Positions 8,478 through 16,439 of a DNA stretch of 64,000 nt are shown piece after piece. Source of the stretch: Mycobacterium sp. 852002-51971_SCH5477799-a (GTDB taxonomy: Bacteria; Actinomycetota; Actinomycetes; Mycobacteriales; Mycobacteriaceae); NCBI RefSeq assembly GCF_001667145.1, contig NZ_LZIF01000113.1:1-64000 (forward strand). The letters are read 5' to 3'. A model generated the notes under the pieces. The model saw nothing but the letters and a program-made list of their open reading frames with translations. It did no database searches and was not told the origin of the DNA. The position numbers and the translations under genes are program-made. Each line of letters starts with the position of its first letter. Positions within the stretch are counted from its first letter, which is position 1.

Positions 8478-8495
8478 ATTATATAGATCGCTCTA
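8478..8495 (-). promoter_or_regulatory. LmrA/YxaF-type TetR operator overlapping a TATAAT promoter
   Basis: The plus strand reads ATTATATAGATCGCTCTA. This matches 17 of 18 positions of the Bacillus LmrA/YxaF box as I remember it (AWTATAtagaNYGgTCTA). On the minus strand it contains a perfect TATAAT -10, with TTGTCT-like sequence 15-16 bp upstream. It controls the operon 8432-6700, whose second gene encodes an LmrA/YxaF-type repressor. The sequence match is seen; binding is inferred. Confidence 0.75.
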
Positions 8496-8552
8496 CTAAG
8501 ACAAGGCCTGGACCTTGACCTCCTCAACGCGACATAACAAAGCGGCCCGCCG

Positions 8553-9962
8553 CTACGCCGGGCCACGCCCATCGCCGGCCAGCCGCAACAGCAACCGGAT
8601 GCCACCGAGCGGACTGGTATGCAATGCCGCTGTGCCGCCATGCAATTCGGCCTGTTGGGCGACCAGCGCCAAGCCCAGCCCCGAACCCGACCGTGAAGCC
8701 GTCGAGCCTCGGGTGAAACGTTCGAAGACGGTGGCGCGTTCGGATTCCGGGACCCCGGTGCCATCGTCGTCGATTGTGATCTCTACGCCCTCGCTGGAGC
8801 TGCCAACGGCCAGCAGGATTTTGCGGGCGTTGCCGTGCTTGACGGCGTTGGCGATCGCGTTGTCGATCACCAGCCGCAGCCCGGTGGGCAGTCCGATCAT
8901 CAGCACGGTCGGCGAGGGCACCAGCGACACGTCCACATCCGGGTAGATCCGCAGCGCGTCGTGCGCGGCTCGGTCCAATAACTCGGTGATGTCGAACGGG
9001 ACGAAATCGTCGACGGTCGTCAGCTCGCCCTGGGCCAGCCGCTCGAGCGCCGTCAGTGTCGCCTCGATGCGGCTCTGGGTGCGAATGACGTCGCCGATGA
9101 CCTCGTGACGCTGATCGAGCGGCAGGTCCAGGGTGGACAGCACCTCCAGGTTGGTGCGCATCGCCGTCAGCGGCGTGCGCAGCTCGTGCGAGGCGACCGC
9201 GGCGAAGTCGCGCGCCGACTCGAGCGCGGCCTTGGTGCGCTGCTGCTCCTTGCCGATGCGGGCCAGCATTCCCTCGACCGCTTCCGCGATCTCCACGGCC
9301 TCGCGCACGCCGCGAACCTGTACCTCGTCGGGGCTCGACTGGGCGTTGATCGCCCGGGCCTGTTGGGCCAGCAGTAGGAACGGATTGACCATGATCAACG
9401 AGATCACCCAGCCCACGACGACGGTGCCGCCGATCACGCTGGCGCAGATCAGCAGCACCCGCAGGTGCAATTCGTTGATCCGATGCTGAGCTTCGGCCAG
9501 CGGCGCGGCCAGCGCGATGGAGGCGGGGCCCGCCGTGAAGGTGCGAACGCGGTACTGCACGCCGTTGATGGTGGTGCTGGCGTAGCCGTCGGGAAGCCTC
9601 GGCAACACGATGCTGTTGGGCACCGACACGGTCACCCCGCCGATGCGAGCGGTGCGCACCAGGTTGCCGTCCGGCGCGGGGCGGTCCGGGCTGGTGTGCT
9701 CGGCGTTGTTGAGCAGGCTGCTGATATCGCCCAGGCTGCTGACCGAATCGAGCCGCCGGTCGAGCTGGCTGTACTGATCGTTGGTCACGCCCACCCATAC
9801 CCAGGTACCGAGCAGGACAACCAGGGTCATCACCGAGATGGCGGCGACGATGACGATGGTGCGCAGCGACAGCACCCGCATGGGCAGCTGTACGCGCGGT
9901 AGGACGCGAATGTCGGGCTCCTTCAGTGGGTGCTGATCCTTTGTCGACCAGCCTGAGTACAA
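8553..9962 (-). CDS. Sensor histidine kinase, PrrB-like, orphan
   Basis: Membrane two-component kinase. TM1 is at residues ~35-58 and TM2 at ~168-192, with an extracytoplasmic loop between them, then HAMP. The H-box SHELRTP has the phospho-acceptor His259, and N (DNAIANAVKH), G1 (DDDGTGVP) and G2 (GSGLGLALV) boxes are intact. The H-box to ATPase region is nearly word-for-word that of M. tuberculosis PrrB (AMRTNLEVLSTLDLP..., QSRIEATL.ALERLAQGEL), while the sensor region diverges. No response regulator adjoins it. The start could also be the internal Met at residue 28. Confidence 0.9.
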   Translation of the reverse strand: MYSGWSTKDQHPLKEPDIRVLPRVQLPMRVLSLRTIVIVAAISVMTLVVLLGTWVWVGVTNDQYSQLDRRLDSVSSLGDISSLLNNAEHTSPDRPAPDGNLVRTARIGGVTVSVPNSIVLPRLPDGYASTTINGVQYRVRTFTAGPASIALAAPLAEAQHRINELHLRVLLICASVIGGTVVVGWVISLIMVNPFLLLAQQARAINAQSSPDEVQVRGVREAVEIAEAVEGMLARIGKEQQRTKAALESARDFAAVASHELRTPLTAMRTNLEVLSTLDLPLDQRHEVIGDVIRTQSRIEATLTALERLAQGELTTVDDFVPFDITELLDRAAHDALRIYPDVDVSLVPSPTVLMIGLPTGLRLVIDNAIANAVKHGNARKILLAVGSSSEGVEITIDDDGTGVPESERATVFERFTRGSTASRSGSGLGLALVAQQAELHGGTAALHTSPLGGIRLLLRLAGDGRGPA

Positions 9963-10083
9963 CCCTCACAGCAGTACCGGTCCGGCGCGATCAAACGCGG
10001 TGGCGTTTCGTAAGAATTTAACGCTAGCCGCGTCGCCGCCTCCTCCGTCACGTGCCGCAGCCGGACCGATTTGGTCCTACCAG

Positions 10084-10105
10084 GGTGAGTGAGTACTCTC
10101 TCACC
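10084..10105 (+). promoter_or_regulatory. 22-bp near-perfect palindrome at the TetR start (autorepressor operator)
   Basis: GGTGAG...CTCACC arms around GAGTACTC form a 22-bp dyad with one mismatched pair. It ends on the base before ATG 10106. Such a position lets the TetR protein block its own (possibly leaderless) transcript and that of the following acyl-CoA dehydrogenase. Confidence 0.7.
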
Positions 10106-10708
10106 ATGCTCGCGTCGGGACGTGATCGGCTGCTGTCGGCAGCGCTGCGGCTCTTTGCCGCCAAGGGCTACGCGGCGACGTCGGTGGCCGACATCCAGCG
10201 GGAATCGGGCCTGGCGCCCGGCTCGGGCGCGCTCTACAAGCACTTCGGCTCCAAGCGCGAGCTGCTCGAAGCGGCGGTGGCGCACCGGATCGACAGCATT
10301 GTTGCCGCGCGAGAGGAATACGACGCTGGGCAACCGGGCAGTGTTGAGCGGGCGGTACGCATCGCCGGCCAACTGATCTGGAGCAATCTCAAACAGAGCG
10401 AGGATCTGCTCAAGGTCATGCTGCGTGAACCGGACGAGCTCGGTGATCTCGACGAAAAGACGTGGCAGGTGATCACCGATAACGCCTACCAACGCTTCGC
10501 CGACGAACTCTCGGCGTCGAACCGGTCGGGCCGCACCAGCATTCCCGATCCCGAGGCGGCCGCGGCCGTCGCGATCGGGTCGCTGTCCTATGCCGCGACT
10601 CTGCAGGCGCTGACCGGTCGCCTGCCCGGCAACACCGACGAAGAACGGTACTTCGAGGCGTGGGTCAAGCAAACGGTCAGCGTCCTCAACCAATACAGAA
10701 ACCGTTGA
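10106..10708 (+). CDS. TetR-family transcriptional regulator
   Basis: 200 aa starting MLASGRDRLLSAALRLFAAKGY. The HTH is ATSVADIQRESGLAPGSGALYKHFGSKRELLEA. I chose ATG 10106 because the preceding palindrome ends there and homology begins there; an in-frame start exists at 10052. It lies 27 bp upstream of an acyl-CoA dehydrogenase in the same direction, so it probably responds to an acyl-CoA or fatty acid and controls that gene. Confidence 0.87.
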   Translation: MLASGRDRLLSAALRLFAAKGYAATSVADIQRESGLAPGSGALYKHFGSKRELLEAAVAHRIDSIVAAREEYDAGQPGSVERAVRIAGQLIWSNLKQSEDLLKVMLREPDELGDLDEKTWQVITDNAYQRFADELSASNRSGRTSIPDPEAAAAVAIGSLSYAATLQALTGRLPGNTDEERYFEAWVKQTVSVLNQYRNR

Positions 10709-10735
10709 TAGACAACCTATTTCAGGAGCACAACC

Positions 10736-11947
10736 GTGACATTTTCACTGCAACTCAGCGACGACGTGATCGAGGTGCGCGATTGGGTGCACAAGTTCGC
10801 GGCCGACATCATCCGTCCGGCCGCGGCCGAATGGGACGAACGGGAGGAAACTCCGTGGCCGGTGATCCAGGAAGCCGCAAAGGTCGGCCTGTATTCCCCC
10901 GACTTCTTCGCGCAGCAGGCGGCCGAGCCCACCGGCCTCGGCATGCTGACCGCGTTCGAGGAGATGTTCTGGGGTGACGCCGGCATCGCGCTGTCCATCA
11001 TGGGCACCGGTCTGGCCGCGGCGGCCTTGGCGGGCAACGGAACTCCCGAACAACTGGGGCGTTGGCTGCCCGAAATGTTCGGCACGTCCGACGAGCCCAA
11101 GCTCGGCGCCTTCTGCTCGTCGGAGCCCGATGCGGGTTCTGACGTCGGCGGCATCCGCACCCGGGCTCGCTTCGACGAGGCGACCAATGAGTGGGTGCTC
11201 AACGGCACCAAGACCTGGGCCACCAACGGCGGCATCGCCAACGTGCACATCGTGGTGGCCTCGGTCCATCCCGAACTCGGCACCCGCGGGCAGGCCAGCT
11301 TCGTCATCGGGCCGGACACCAAAGGTCTTGCGCAGGGCCAGAAGTTCAAAAAGCACGGCATCCGGGCGTCGCACACCGCCGAGGTGGTGCTCGACAACGT
11401 CCGCCTGCCCGAGGACGCCATCCTCGGCGGCCGGGAGAAGTTCGAGGCGCGGATCGCCCGGGTCAAGTCGGGTGCCTCCACGGGTGGCCAAGCGGCCATG
11501 AAGACGTTCGAGCGCACCCGGCCCACGGTCGGGGCGATGGCCGTCGGCGTGGCGCGGGCCGCCTATGAGTACGCGCTCGACTATGCCTGCCAGCGTGAGC
11601 AATTCGGCCGCAAGATCGGTGAATTTCAAGCGGTGGCGTTCAAGCTGGCGGACATGAAGAGCCGCGTCGACGCGGCCCGCCTGCTGGTGTGGCGAGCCGG
11701 CTGGATGGCGCGCAACAACCAGAACTTCGACTCGGCGGAGGGCTCGATGGCCAAGCTCGTCGCGAGCGAGGCCGCGGTCTACGTCACCGACGAGGCCATC
11801 CAGATCCTCGGCGGCAACGGCTACACCCGCGATTACCCCGTGGAGCGCATGCACCGCGACGCGAAGATCTTCACCATCTTCGAGGGCACCAGCGAGATCC
11901 AGCGGTTGGTGATTTCGCGGGCGGTGACCGGGCTGCCGATCCGTTAG
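10736..11947 (+). CDS. Acyl-CoA dehydrogenase (FadE family)
   Basis: 403-aa flavoenzyme catalysing alpha,beta-dehydrogenation of acyl-CoA. It has the three-domain ACAD fold: N-terminal helices, the FAD segment 'GAFCSSEPDAGSDVGGIRTRA' and 'TWATNGG', and a C-terminal four-helix bundle. The catalytic base is most likely Glu in the IFEGTSEIQRL motif. GTG start 10736 has CAGGAGC 9 nt upstream. It probably forms an operon with the TetR gene. Which fadE paralogue it is, and its chain-length preference, cannot be told. Confidence 0.92.
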   Translation: MTFSLQLSDDVIEVRDWVHKFAADIIRPAAAEWDEREETPWPVIQEAAKVGLYSPDFFAQQAAEPTGLGMLTAFEEMFWGDAGIALSIMGTGLAAAALAGNGTPEQLGRWLPEMFGTSDEPKLGAFCSSEPDAGSDVGGIRTRARFDEATNEWVLNGTKTWATNGGIANVHIVVASVHPELGTRGQASFVIGPDTKGLAQGQKFKKHGIRASHTAEVVLDNVRLPEDAILGGREKFEARIARVKSGASTGGQAAMKTFERTRPTVGAMAVGVARAAYEYALDYACQREQFGRKIGEFQAVAFKLADMKSRVDAARLLVWRAGWMARNNQNFDSAEGSMAKLVASEAAVYVTDEAIQILGGNGYTRDYPVERMHRDAKIFTIFEGTSEIQRLVISRAVTGLPIR

Positions 11948-11998
11948 CGGGCGCGCAATTCGGGTGACCCCACGCGCAGGGCACGACATGATGGCCGA

Positions 11999-13216
11999 AT
12001 GACCACCGAGATCCGGGCCCTGGACACCGACGACGACCTTGTCGCCGCAGCTCAACTGTTCCGCACCGCGATGGTGGGCCTGCCGCCCGTGCAGAACCTC
12101 CCACCCGGCCAGATCACCAAGCTGTTCGAGCCCGGCCGCACCGTCGGCGCATTCATCGACGGACAACTCGTCGGCACCGCGGATGCCGTGACGAGCGCCC
12201 TTACACTTCCCGGCGGAGCCACCGTGGGCCACGCCGCCGTGACCCACATCGGAGTGTTGCCATCGTTCACCCGACGGGGCGTCGCCACCGAATTGATCCA
12301 TCACCAGCTCCGCGACGTCGCGGCGCGTGGTGAGGTCGTCGCGTCGCTGCGGGCGTCGGAGGCCACCATCTATGAGCGGTACGGCTACGGGGTGGCGAGT
12401 TGCTTCCAGAGCGTGGAGGTTACGACCGCGCGGGCGGCGTTTCGCCCCGAGGTGGGCTCGGGCGGACCGGTGCGATTACTCGGCGCGGCCGAAGTCTGGG
12501 ACGTTTTGCCCCGTGTCTATAACGCCAATCGCCCGTCCCGTCCCGGAACCATCGACCGCCCCGGGTCGTGGTGGGAGAGCGCGCGCCGCCGCGCCGAATC
12601 CTCGTCGGGGCCTTGGTATGTAGCCGCGCATGGCGAACCGGGCACCGAGACGGGTTTCGCCCGCTACCGGCCGATCGGCATAGAGAATTGGTTCGTCAGC
12701 GACCAGCGCTCCGTCGTGGTCGAGGATTTCTTCGCACCGACCGCCGACGCCTATTTCGGGTTGCTGCGTTTTCTGCTCAGCCTGGATCTTGTTGACCGAG
12801 TGCTGTTTTGGATGCTGCCCATCGACGACGCGCTACCCTGGCTGTTTGTCGATCGCCGGGCGGCGAAGGTCACCGCGGTGTACGACGAAACCTGGCTGCG
12901 TGTCATCGACGCCCAGCGTGCCCTGACCGCGCGGTCCTACCGTGGCGGCGGGACCGTCACAATTGCGGTGAGTGACCCTCTGCTGTCGGGGAATTCGGCG
13001 AGCTTCACGATCGCCGGCGCCGGCGCCGAATCGACAACCCGCCGCGCCGACGTCCGCGTCGGCATCGAGGGGCTTGGTGCCGCGCTGCTCGGCGGGACGA
13101 GCTGGCGCAGCCTTGCCGCGGCCGGGCTGGCCCGTGCTGACGATCCGGTGGCACTGGACGTGGCCGACGAACTGTTCGCGGTGCCCGAAGCACCGCACGC
13201 CGGAACGTTTTTCTGA
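11999..13216 (+). CDS. Eis-like GNAT N-acetyltransferase
   Basis: 405 aa, the usual length of Eis (two fused GNAT domains plus an SCP2-like C-terminal domain). The acetyl-CoA motif is THIGVLPSFTRRGVATELI, followed by SEATIYERYGYGVAS. The C-terminus ends in Phe-Phe, as expected where the terminal carboxylate helps form the Eis active site. Eis acetylates aminoglycosides and lysines; the substrate here is open. It is monocistronic, 51 bp after fadE. Confidence 0.85.
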   Translation: MTTEIRALDTDDDLVAAAQLFRTAMVGLPPVQNLPPGQITKLFEPGRTVGAFIDGQLVGTADAVTSALTLPGGATVGHAAVTHIGVLPSFTRRGVATELIHHQLRDVAARGEVVASLRASEATIYERYGYGVASCFQSVEVTTARAAFRPEVGSGGPVRLLGAAEVWDVLPRVYNANRPSRPGTIDRPGSWWESARRRAESSSGPWYVAAHGEPGTETGFARYRPIGIENWFVSDQRSVVVEDFFAPTADAYFGLLRFLLSLDLVDRVLFWMLPIDDALPWLFVDRRAAKVTAVYDETWLRVIDAQRALTARSYRGGGTVTIAVSDPLLSGNSASFTIAGAGAESTTRRADVRVGIEGLGAALLGGTSWRSLAAAGLARADDPVALDVADELFAVPEAPHAGTFF

Positions 13217-13243
13217 ACCGGAGCGTGCCCACGGCTCGTCGGA

Positions 13244-14227
13244 TCACCGCGTCGGTTCCGACCTTTGCATCACCAGACGTACACCGGCCACCACCAAGTC
13301 GGGCTGGTGGATCTGGATGAAGTGGTCGCTGCCGGTCGCGATCATGTGCGGCGTCTGCGGCCGCAGCGCAATCAGATCCGCCGAGGCCTCTCGCCACGCC
13401 TGCTCCAGTTTCCCGCTCTGCTCGGGCGTGACGGTGCCCGGAACCGCAAACGGTTCGGTCCTGGTCAGCACAACTGTGGGGACGGGCGGGAAGGCAGGGG
13501 CAGCGCCGACCTGGGCGACGCTCTTGTCGATGTCGATCTCCTCAAACGACGGCACATTCGCGAACTGGGGCAACGGCCGGTCCAACGCCTGGCGATAGGT
13601 CGGCCAGTCCGGTCCCATCAGGTCCGGTATCTCGACCGGAAAGGCGTCGACGAACGCCAGGGCCCGCACCTGGTCGGGATAGGTCTGGGCGTACAGCCGA
13701 ATGAACAGCCCGCCCAGCGAGTGCCCGACCAGGACGTACGGGCCCGGAAGACGGGCGGCGGCGAGTAGCGCATGCAGATCCTGAACGACGTCTTGAGCGC
13801 TGCGTGGCATGGCCACCGGCGAACTGCGGTCGGTGATGCTGGGCGGATCGGGATAGCGCAGGGTGCCGGGCCGGTCGTAGGCGCAGACGCGATGGTCCGC
13901 GGCGAGGGACGGCAGCACCGCCGGACCCGTCGCCGGCGCAGCGGCGTCGGACTGACCCCACGGATCCGAAGAGTTGTGATATCCGGACTCCAAAATTATT
14001 GTGGGACTGCCCTTTCCGTGGCACTCGAGGTACAGGTGCCGGCCGCTGCCGATGTCGATCGGGCCCGCGAACTCGCCGCCCGCCGCCGGTGTGCCCCGGT
14101 TGTGCGCCGGTCCGCCGCATGCCACGAGCGCGACCAACAGCGCGACAGTCGACAGACATCGACGGACACCCGCAGCGACGCGCGACGGATGGGCCGCGAT
14201 TCTCAAGGTCTCCCGCACTGCACGCAT
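13244..14227 (-). CDS. Exported lipoprotein alpha/beta hydrolase
   Basis: 327 aa starting MRAVRETLRIAAHP. A longer in-frame start at 14497 would bury the signal peptide and is rejected. The lipobox LVAC places lipid-modified Cys at residue 37. The hydrolase core shows the nucleophile elbow GHSLGG (Ser ~170), an oxyanion-type 'LESGYHNSS' and a late His in GSDHFIQ. Substrate unknown, perhaps an ester at the cell surface. Convergent with the Eis-like gene (27-bp gap). Confidence 0.83.
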   Translation of the reverse strand: MRAVRETLRIAAHPSRVAAGVRRCLSTVALLVALVACGGPAHNRGTPAAGGEFAGPIDIGSGRHLYLECHGKGSPTIILESGYHNSSDPWGQSDAAAPATGPAVLPSLAADHRVCAYDRPGTLRYPDPPSITDRSSPVAMPRSAQDVVQDLHALLAAARLPGPYVLVGHSLGGLFIRLYAQTYPDQVRALAFVDAFPVEIPDLMGPDWPTYRQALDRPLPQFANVPSFEEIDIDKSVAQVGAAPAFPPVPTVVLTRTEPFAVPGTVTPEQSGKLEQAWREASADLIALRPQTPHMIATGSDHFIQIHQPDLVVAGVRLVMQRSEPTR

Positions 14228-14329
14228 CGCGTTATTGTGCGGGCAACCCTGCCCCACGTGAAAGCATGGCGGCAAGACGGGGGCACGGGCGGTACTTCGT
14301 CCGGCCCCGCCAGAAAGGAGCGACCTAAC

Positions 14330-14998
14330 TTGGCCGGCAGGCGCGGAGCGGCCCTGTGGGCCGTGGCGGCCGTTGGTTACCTGGTCCTCGAGGCGGTCGC
14401 CGCGGCGGGCTTCGAGCCCGCCTACAGCTATGCCCGCGACTACATCAGCGATATCGGCCTGCCCAGCGGCAGGCTGGTTCGCGGCCGGACGGTCCACTCA
14501 CCGCGGGGGTGTTTGATCCATGCGGCGTTCTATTTGCAGGGCATTCTGTTCCTGCTCGGGGCGTCACTGATCGTGGGTCTGCCCGACAACCGAAGGGCCA
14601 GGGTGTTTTTGGGTGCCGTCGCCGGGAATGCGGTCGGCAACGTCGTGATCGGAACAGTGCACAGCGGCACGGTGCACGTCGACGGCGCCGTCCTGGCGAT
14701 CGTCGGAGGCAACGCCGCGATCTTGACCGGGCCCGACGCGATCGGGGAACTCGCCGAGTGGCGTTGTTATCGCTTAGCTTCCAAAGTGCTTGCGGCCCTG
14801 GGCTTTTCCTCGATCGCTATGCTGATGGCCAATTCGGCGACGGCGAAGACGGTCCTGCTGCCCGACGGCGCATGGGAGCGCGGAAGCGTGTACTCGATCA
14901 TCGCGTGGCAATTGCTCACCGCCGCTTGCCTGCTGACGCGGCCTACCCGCGCCGACGTCCGATCCGGTTCTCCACGGCGCCCAGGGCCCCGTCGCTGA
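14330..14998 (+). CDS. DUF998-family membrane protein
   Basis: ~222 aa with about six hydrophobic helices and the DUF998 hallmarks: YSYARDYISDIG near the N-terminus and 'GNVVIGTVHSG' in the middle. TTG start 14330 is chosen for AAGGAG 9 nt upstream and homology start; the open frame runs further upstream but antisense to the hydrolase. Its last 56 bp overlap the convergent ABC-transporter remnant. Function unknown. Confidence 0.75.
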   Translation: MAGRRGAALWAVAAVGYLVLEAVAAAGFEPAYSYARDYISDIGLPSGRLVRGRTVHSPRGCLIHAAFYLQGILFLLGASLIVGLPDNRRARVFLGAVAGNAVGNVVIGTVHSGTVHVDGAVLAIVGGNAAILTGPDAIGELAEWRCYRLASKVLAALGFSSIAMLMANSATAKTVLLPDGAWERGSVYSIIAWQLLTAACLLTRPTRADVRSGSPRRPGPRR

Positions 14999-15727
14999 GC
15001 TTGCCCAAACCGGCCAACAGCACGATGGCCACCAGCATCACGTCGGTGCGACCGGTGTTCTGACTGTCGAGGAGCAGGAAGCCAAGCCCCTTCGAGGAGG
15101 CGATCAGCTCGGCAGCGACCACGAAAAGCCAGGCGTCCACGTCGTGCGTGACCAATACGGCGGTGGTGCCCGCCTCTTGCTGCACCGCGTCGAGCAGCCC
15201 TGCATCTGCAGCCGGGTCAGCGCGTCGAGGGCGGCCAGCGGCTCGTCGAGCAGCAGAACGCTGGGGCGCCGGGCCAGGGCACGGGCCAGACCCGCGCGTT
15301 GCGCCATACCACCGGACACCTGCCGCGGGTAGTGATCGCCGAAGTTGGTCAATCCGACGACGTTCAGCCAATGCCGCACTGCCGCCGAGCCTTTCGTCCG
15401 TCCGGTGCCCGGGGTCAGGCCGAATTCGACGTTGGCCGACAACGACCGCCAGGGCAGCAGGCGAGGTTCCTGAAACACCACGGCGCAGCGCGGGTCGATC
15501 CCCCGGACGGCCTCACCGTCGATCTCGACGCGGCCGCCGGTGGGGCGGTCCAGACCGGCGATCAGGCGAAGCAGCGTCGACTTGCCGCTACCCGACGACC
15601 CCAGCAGCGCGACGACCTCGCCCGGCTCGATTTCGATGCCGACATCGCGTAGCACGGTATGCGTGCCGAATGTGCGGGTGACACCACGCAGGGACACACG
15701 TGCCGGCGCAGGGTTGGTCGACGTCAC
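14943..15727 (-). pseudogene. Decayed ABC importer: SsuB/TauB-like ATPase frameshifted and fused to the tail of an SsuC-like permease
   Basis: From GTG 15727 the frame encodes an ABC ATPase with Walker A (GSSGSGKST), Q-loop (VVFQEPRLLPW), signature (VSGGMAQR) and Walker B (VLLLDEPLAALD). After LTRLQMQ one base is missing. The shifted frame resumes LLDAVQQEAGTTAVLVTHDVD, then passes directly into AWLFVVAAELIASSKGLGFLLLDSQNTGR, the C-terminal end of an SsuC-type permease. An internal deletion therefore removed the ATPase tail and most of the permease. The substrate class was probably sulfonate/nitrate/taurine-like. Confidence 0.85.
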
Positions 15728-15925
15728 CCGCGCAGCCTAGGAAGCTCCTGCCGGGTCCGGAAGGTTTCACGTGACCATGATTCGAAAGCCGGCCCACTGA
15801 CCTCGGGCCAGCTGCCGATTCACGCTCGCAGTGGCCACCATCACGCCGGTGGTCCCGAAATCCCGCCAAGCACTTCGTGATTGCGTGCAACCGGTCCCTT
15901 TCGAGACCGGCTGCGCGCAGCCGCG

Positions 15926-16207
15926 TCAGCCGTGCGGCGCCTCGGAGATCTTGGTGTCAGGCTTGCCGAGTGTCTGGCAGTACGTCATCGCCGAGAGCCG
16001 CGTTGCGGAGATCTCCACATTGCTCGGGTCGGATCCGTTCTTGTCCTTGAGCATCTTGCTGACTTCGTCGTTCTGCTTCTTCTCGTCTTGCGTGGTGAAA
16101 TCTTTGCACTTGGTGTCGCCGCCGGTGTTGAGGACCTGTGAGGCCGAACACGCGCTGGACAGCAAGACGGAGATCGCGATCGTGGCTGCCGCAATGTACT
16201 TCATCAT
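15926..16207 (-). CDS. Small lipoprotein, HdeA-like
   Basis: 93 aa: signal peptide MMKYIAAATIAISVLLSSAC with lipobox SSAC. A compact mature part has two further Cys (TKCKDF and MTYCQT), which could form a disulfide as in HdeA acid-stress chaperones. The pattern CKDF..QDEKKQNDEVSKMLKDK resembles mycobacterial proteins labelled HdeA-like; I recall this only loosely. GGAAGG precedes the start. Alternatively an unassigned envelope lipoprotein. Confidence 0.6.
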   Translation of the reverse strand: MMKYIAAATIAISVLLSSACSASQVLNTGGDTKCKDFTTQDEKKQNDEVSKMLKDKNGSDPSNVEISATRLSAMTYCQTLGKPDTKISEAPHG

Positions 16208-16439
16208 TTGCCTTCCTGGGTGCGAGTAGTGGTATCAGTTCACCAAATCGCCTGATTTCAAACCACGGAGGGTGCTTCTAGCCGGTGATCGCGGTGTTTG
16301 CAGGTGGGCACCGAACCGGTGAGGTGACACCGACGCGGCGGCGCGATTCCCCCGGGCGGGAATAACCGTCCGGGTGGCATCGCGTTCTACCATCGTCGGT
16401 CGGACACGCGCACCGTGGATTTGGGAGGGGAGGATCTCC

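Noticed and set aside
8524..9969. 481-codon open frame on the minus strand
   Set aside because: Arg/Ala/Gly-rich shadow of the PrrB-like kinase gene; no domain, and the kinase frame has all catalytic boxes.
13772..14329. Upstream extension of the DUF998 gene
   Set aside because: Open frame is antisense to the lipoprotein hydrolase; TTG 14330 with AAGGAG is the sensible start.
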